Part shown: in pieces, positions 5,205 to 5,251 of the stretch
How the letters are laid out: each line of letters starts with the position of its first letter
How positions within the stretch are numbered: position 1 is the first letter of the stretch
Source: Methanosarcinales archaeon
GTDB taxonomy: Archaea > Halobacteriota > Methanosarcinia > Methanosarcinales > Methanocomedenaceae
NCBI GenBank assembly: GCA_013330355.1
Contig: DUIM01000022.1
Span: forward strand, 1-5,251
Length of the DNA stretch: 5,251 nucleotides
Direction of reading: 5' to 3'
Notes under the pieces: model-generated
Seen by the model: the letters and a program-made list of their open reading frames with translations, nothing else
Told to the model about the DNA's origin: nothing
The model's database searches: none
Translations under genes and position numbers: made by a program

Positions 5205-5251
5205 ATGACAAATATACAAAAAAAATTTGAAATCCCTAAAATCCTCTCATC
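5205..5251 (+). CDS. Possible start of a gene running off the right edge
   Basis: An ATG at 5205 opens a frame MTNIQKKFEIPKILS that is still open at the window edge. The initial residues look protein-like, but 15 codons are too few for recognition. The only ribosome-binding-site candidate, AGGTGA near 5177-5182, is about 22 bases upstream, further than usual. Fifty bases upstream, AGGCTGTCCCCCAATC (5155-5170) resembles the tips of some insertion sequences, so a transposase gene is conceivable. It may equally be non-coding AT-rich spacer. Confidence 0.22.
   Translation, partial: MTNIQKKFEIPKILS

Noticed and set aside
1..5251. CRISPR array or defence operon
   Set aside because: No regularly spaced repeats, and no Cas, toxin-antitoxin or intact restriction genes. 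The only defence-related signal is the short HsdS-like remnant.

Overview
This looks like archaeal DNA, most likely from a methanogen or ANME-type methanotroph of the Methanosarcinales. The evidence is a PurP-family purine ATP-grasp enzyme (a family known almost only from archaea), an archaeal/eukaryotic-type radical-SAM tRNA methylthiotransferase, an AT-rich TATA-type promoter ahead of purP, and moderate GC genes separated by long, repeat-littered spacers. The lineage is inferred from gene content; no rRNA or other marker is present.

Layout. All three confident genes are on the minus strand. At the left edge is the N-terminal two thirds or so of a tRNA t6A-type methylthiotransferase (605 down to the edge). 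Fourteen bases upstream of it is a complete purP-family gene (1777-620), so the two probably form one transcript, driven from a TATA box near 1841. A 368-base spacer (1778-2145) follows. It carries nested inverted repeats: a 109-base MITE-like element with perfect 15-base ends and CTAG at both tips, a further partial copy of the same end 52 bases to its left, and an outer 16-base inverted repeat whose left arm contains the purP Shine-Dalgarno sequence. Next is a 781-residue lipoprotein of the DUF3160 family (4491-2146), function unknown.

The right 760 bases hold no intact gene. An abrupt GC-rich island (about 65-70% GC in its core, against about 38% just before it and about 33% after it) starts near 4605. 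It opens with what looks like the C-terminal tail of a type I restriction specificity subunit (HsdS), then shows a coding-like but frame-shifted stretch, a long in-phase direct repeat and several hairpins. I read this as degraded foreign DNA. The last 100 bases are AT-rich and may contain the first codons of a gene, possibly of an insertion sequence, running off the right edge.

I see housekeeping genes (tRNA modification, purine synthesis), one uncharacterised surface lipoprotein and two patches of mobile or decayed DNA. I do not see a complete new multi-gene system. The most informative anomalies are the rewritten ATP-grasp motifs of the PurP homologue and the nested repeats directly upstream of it.
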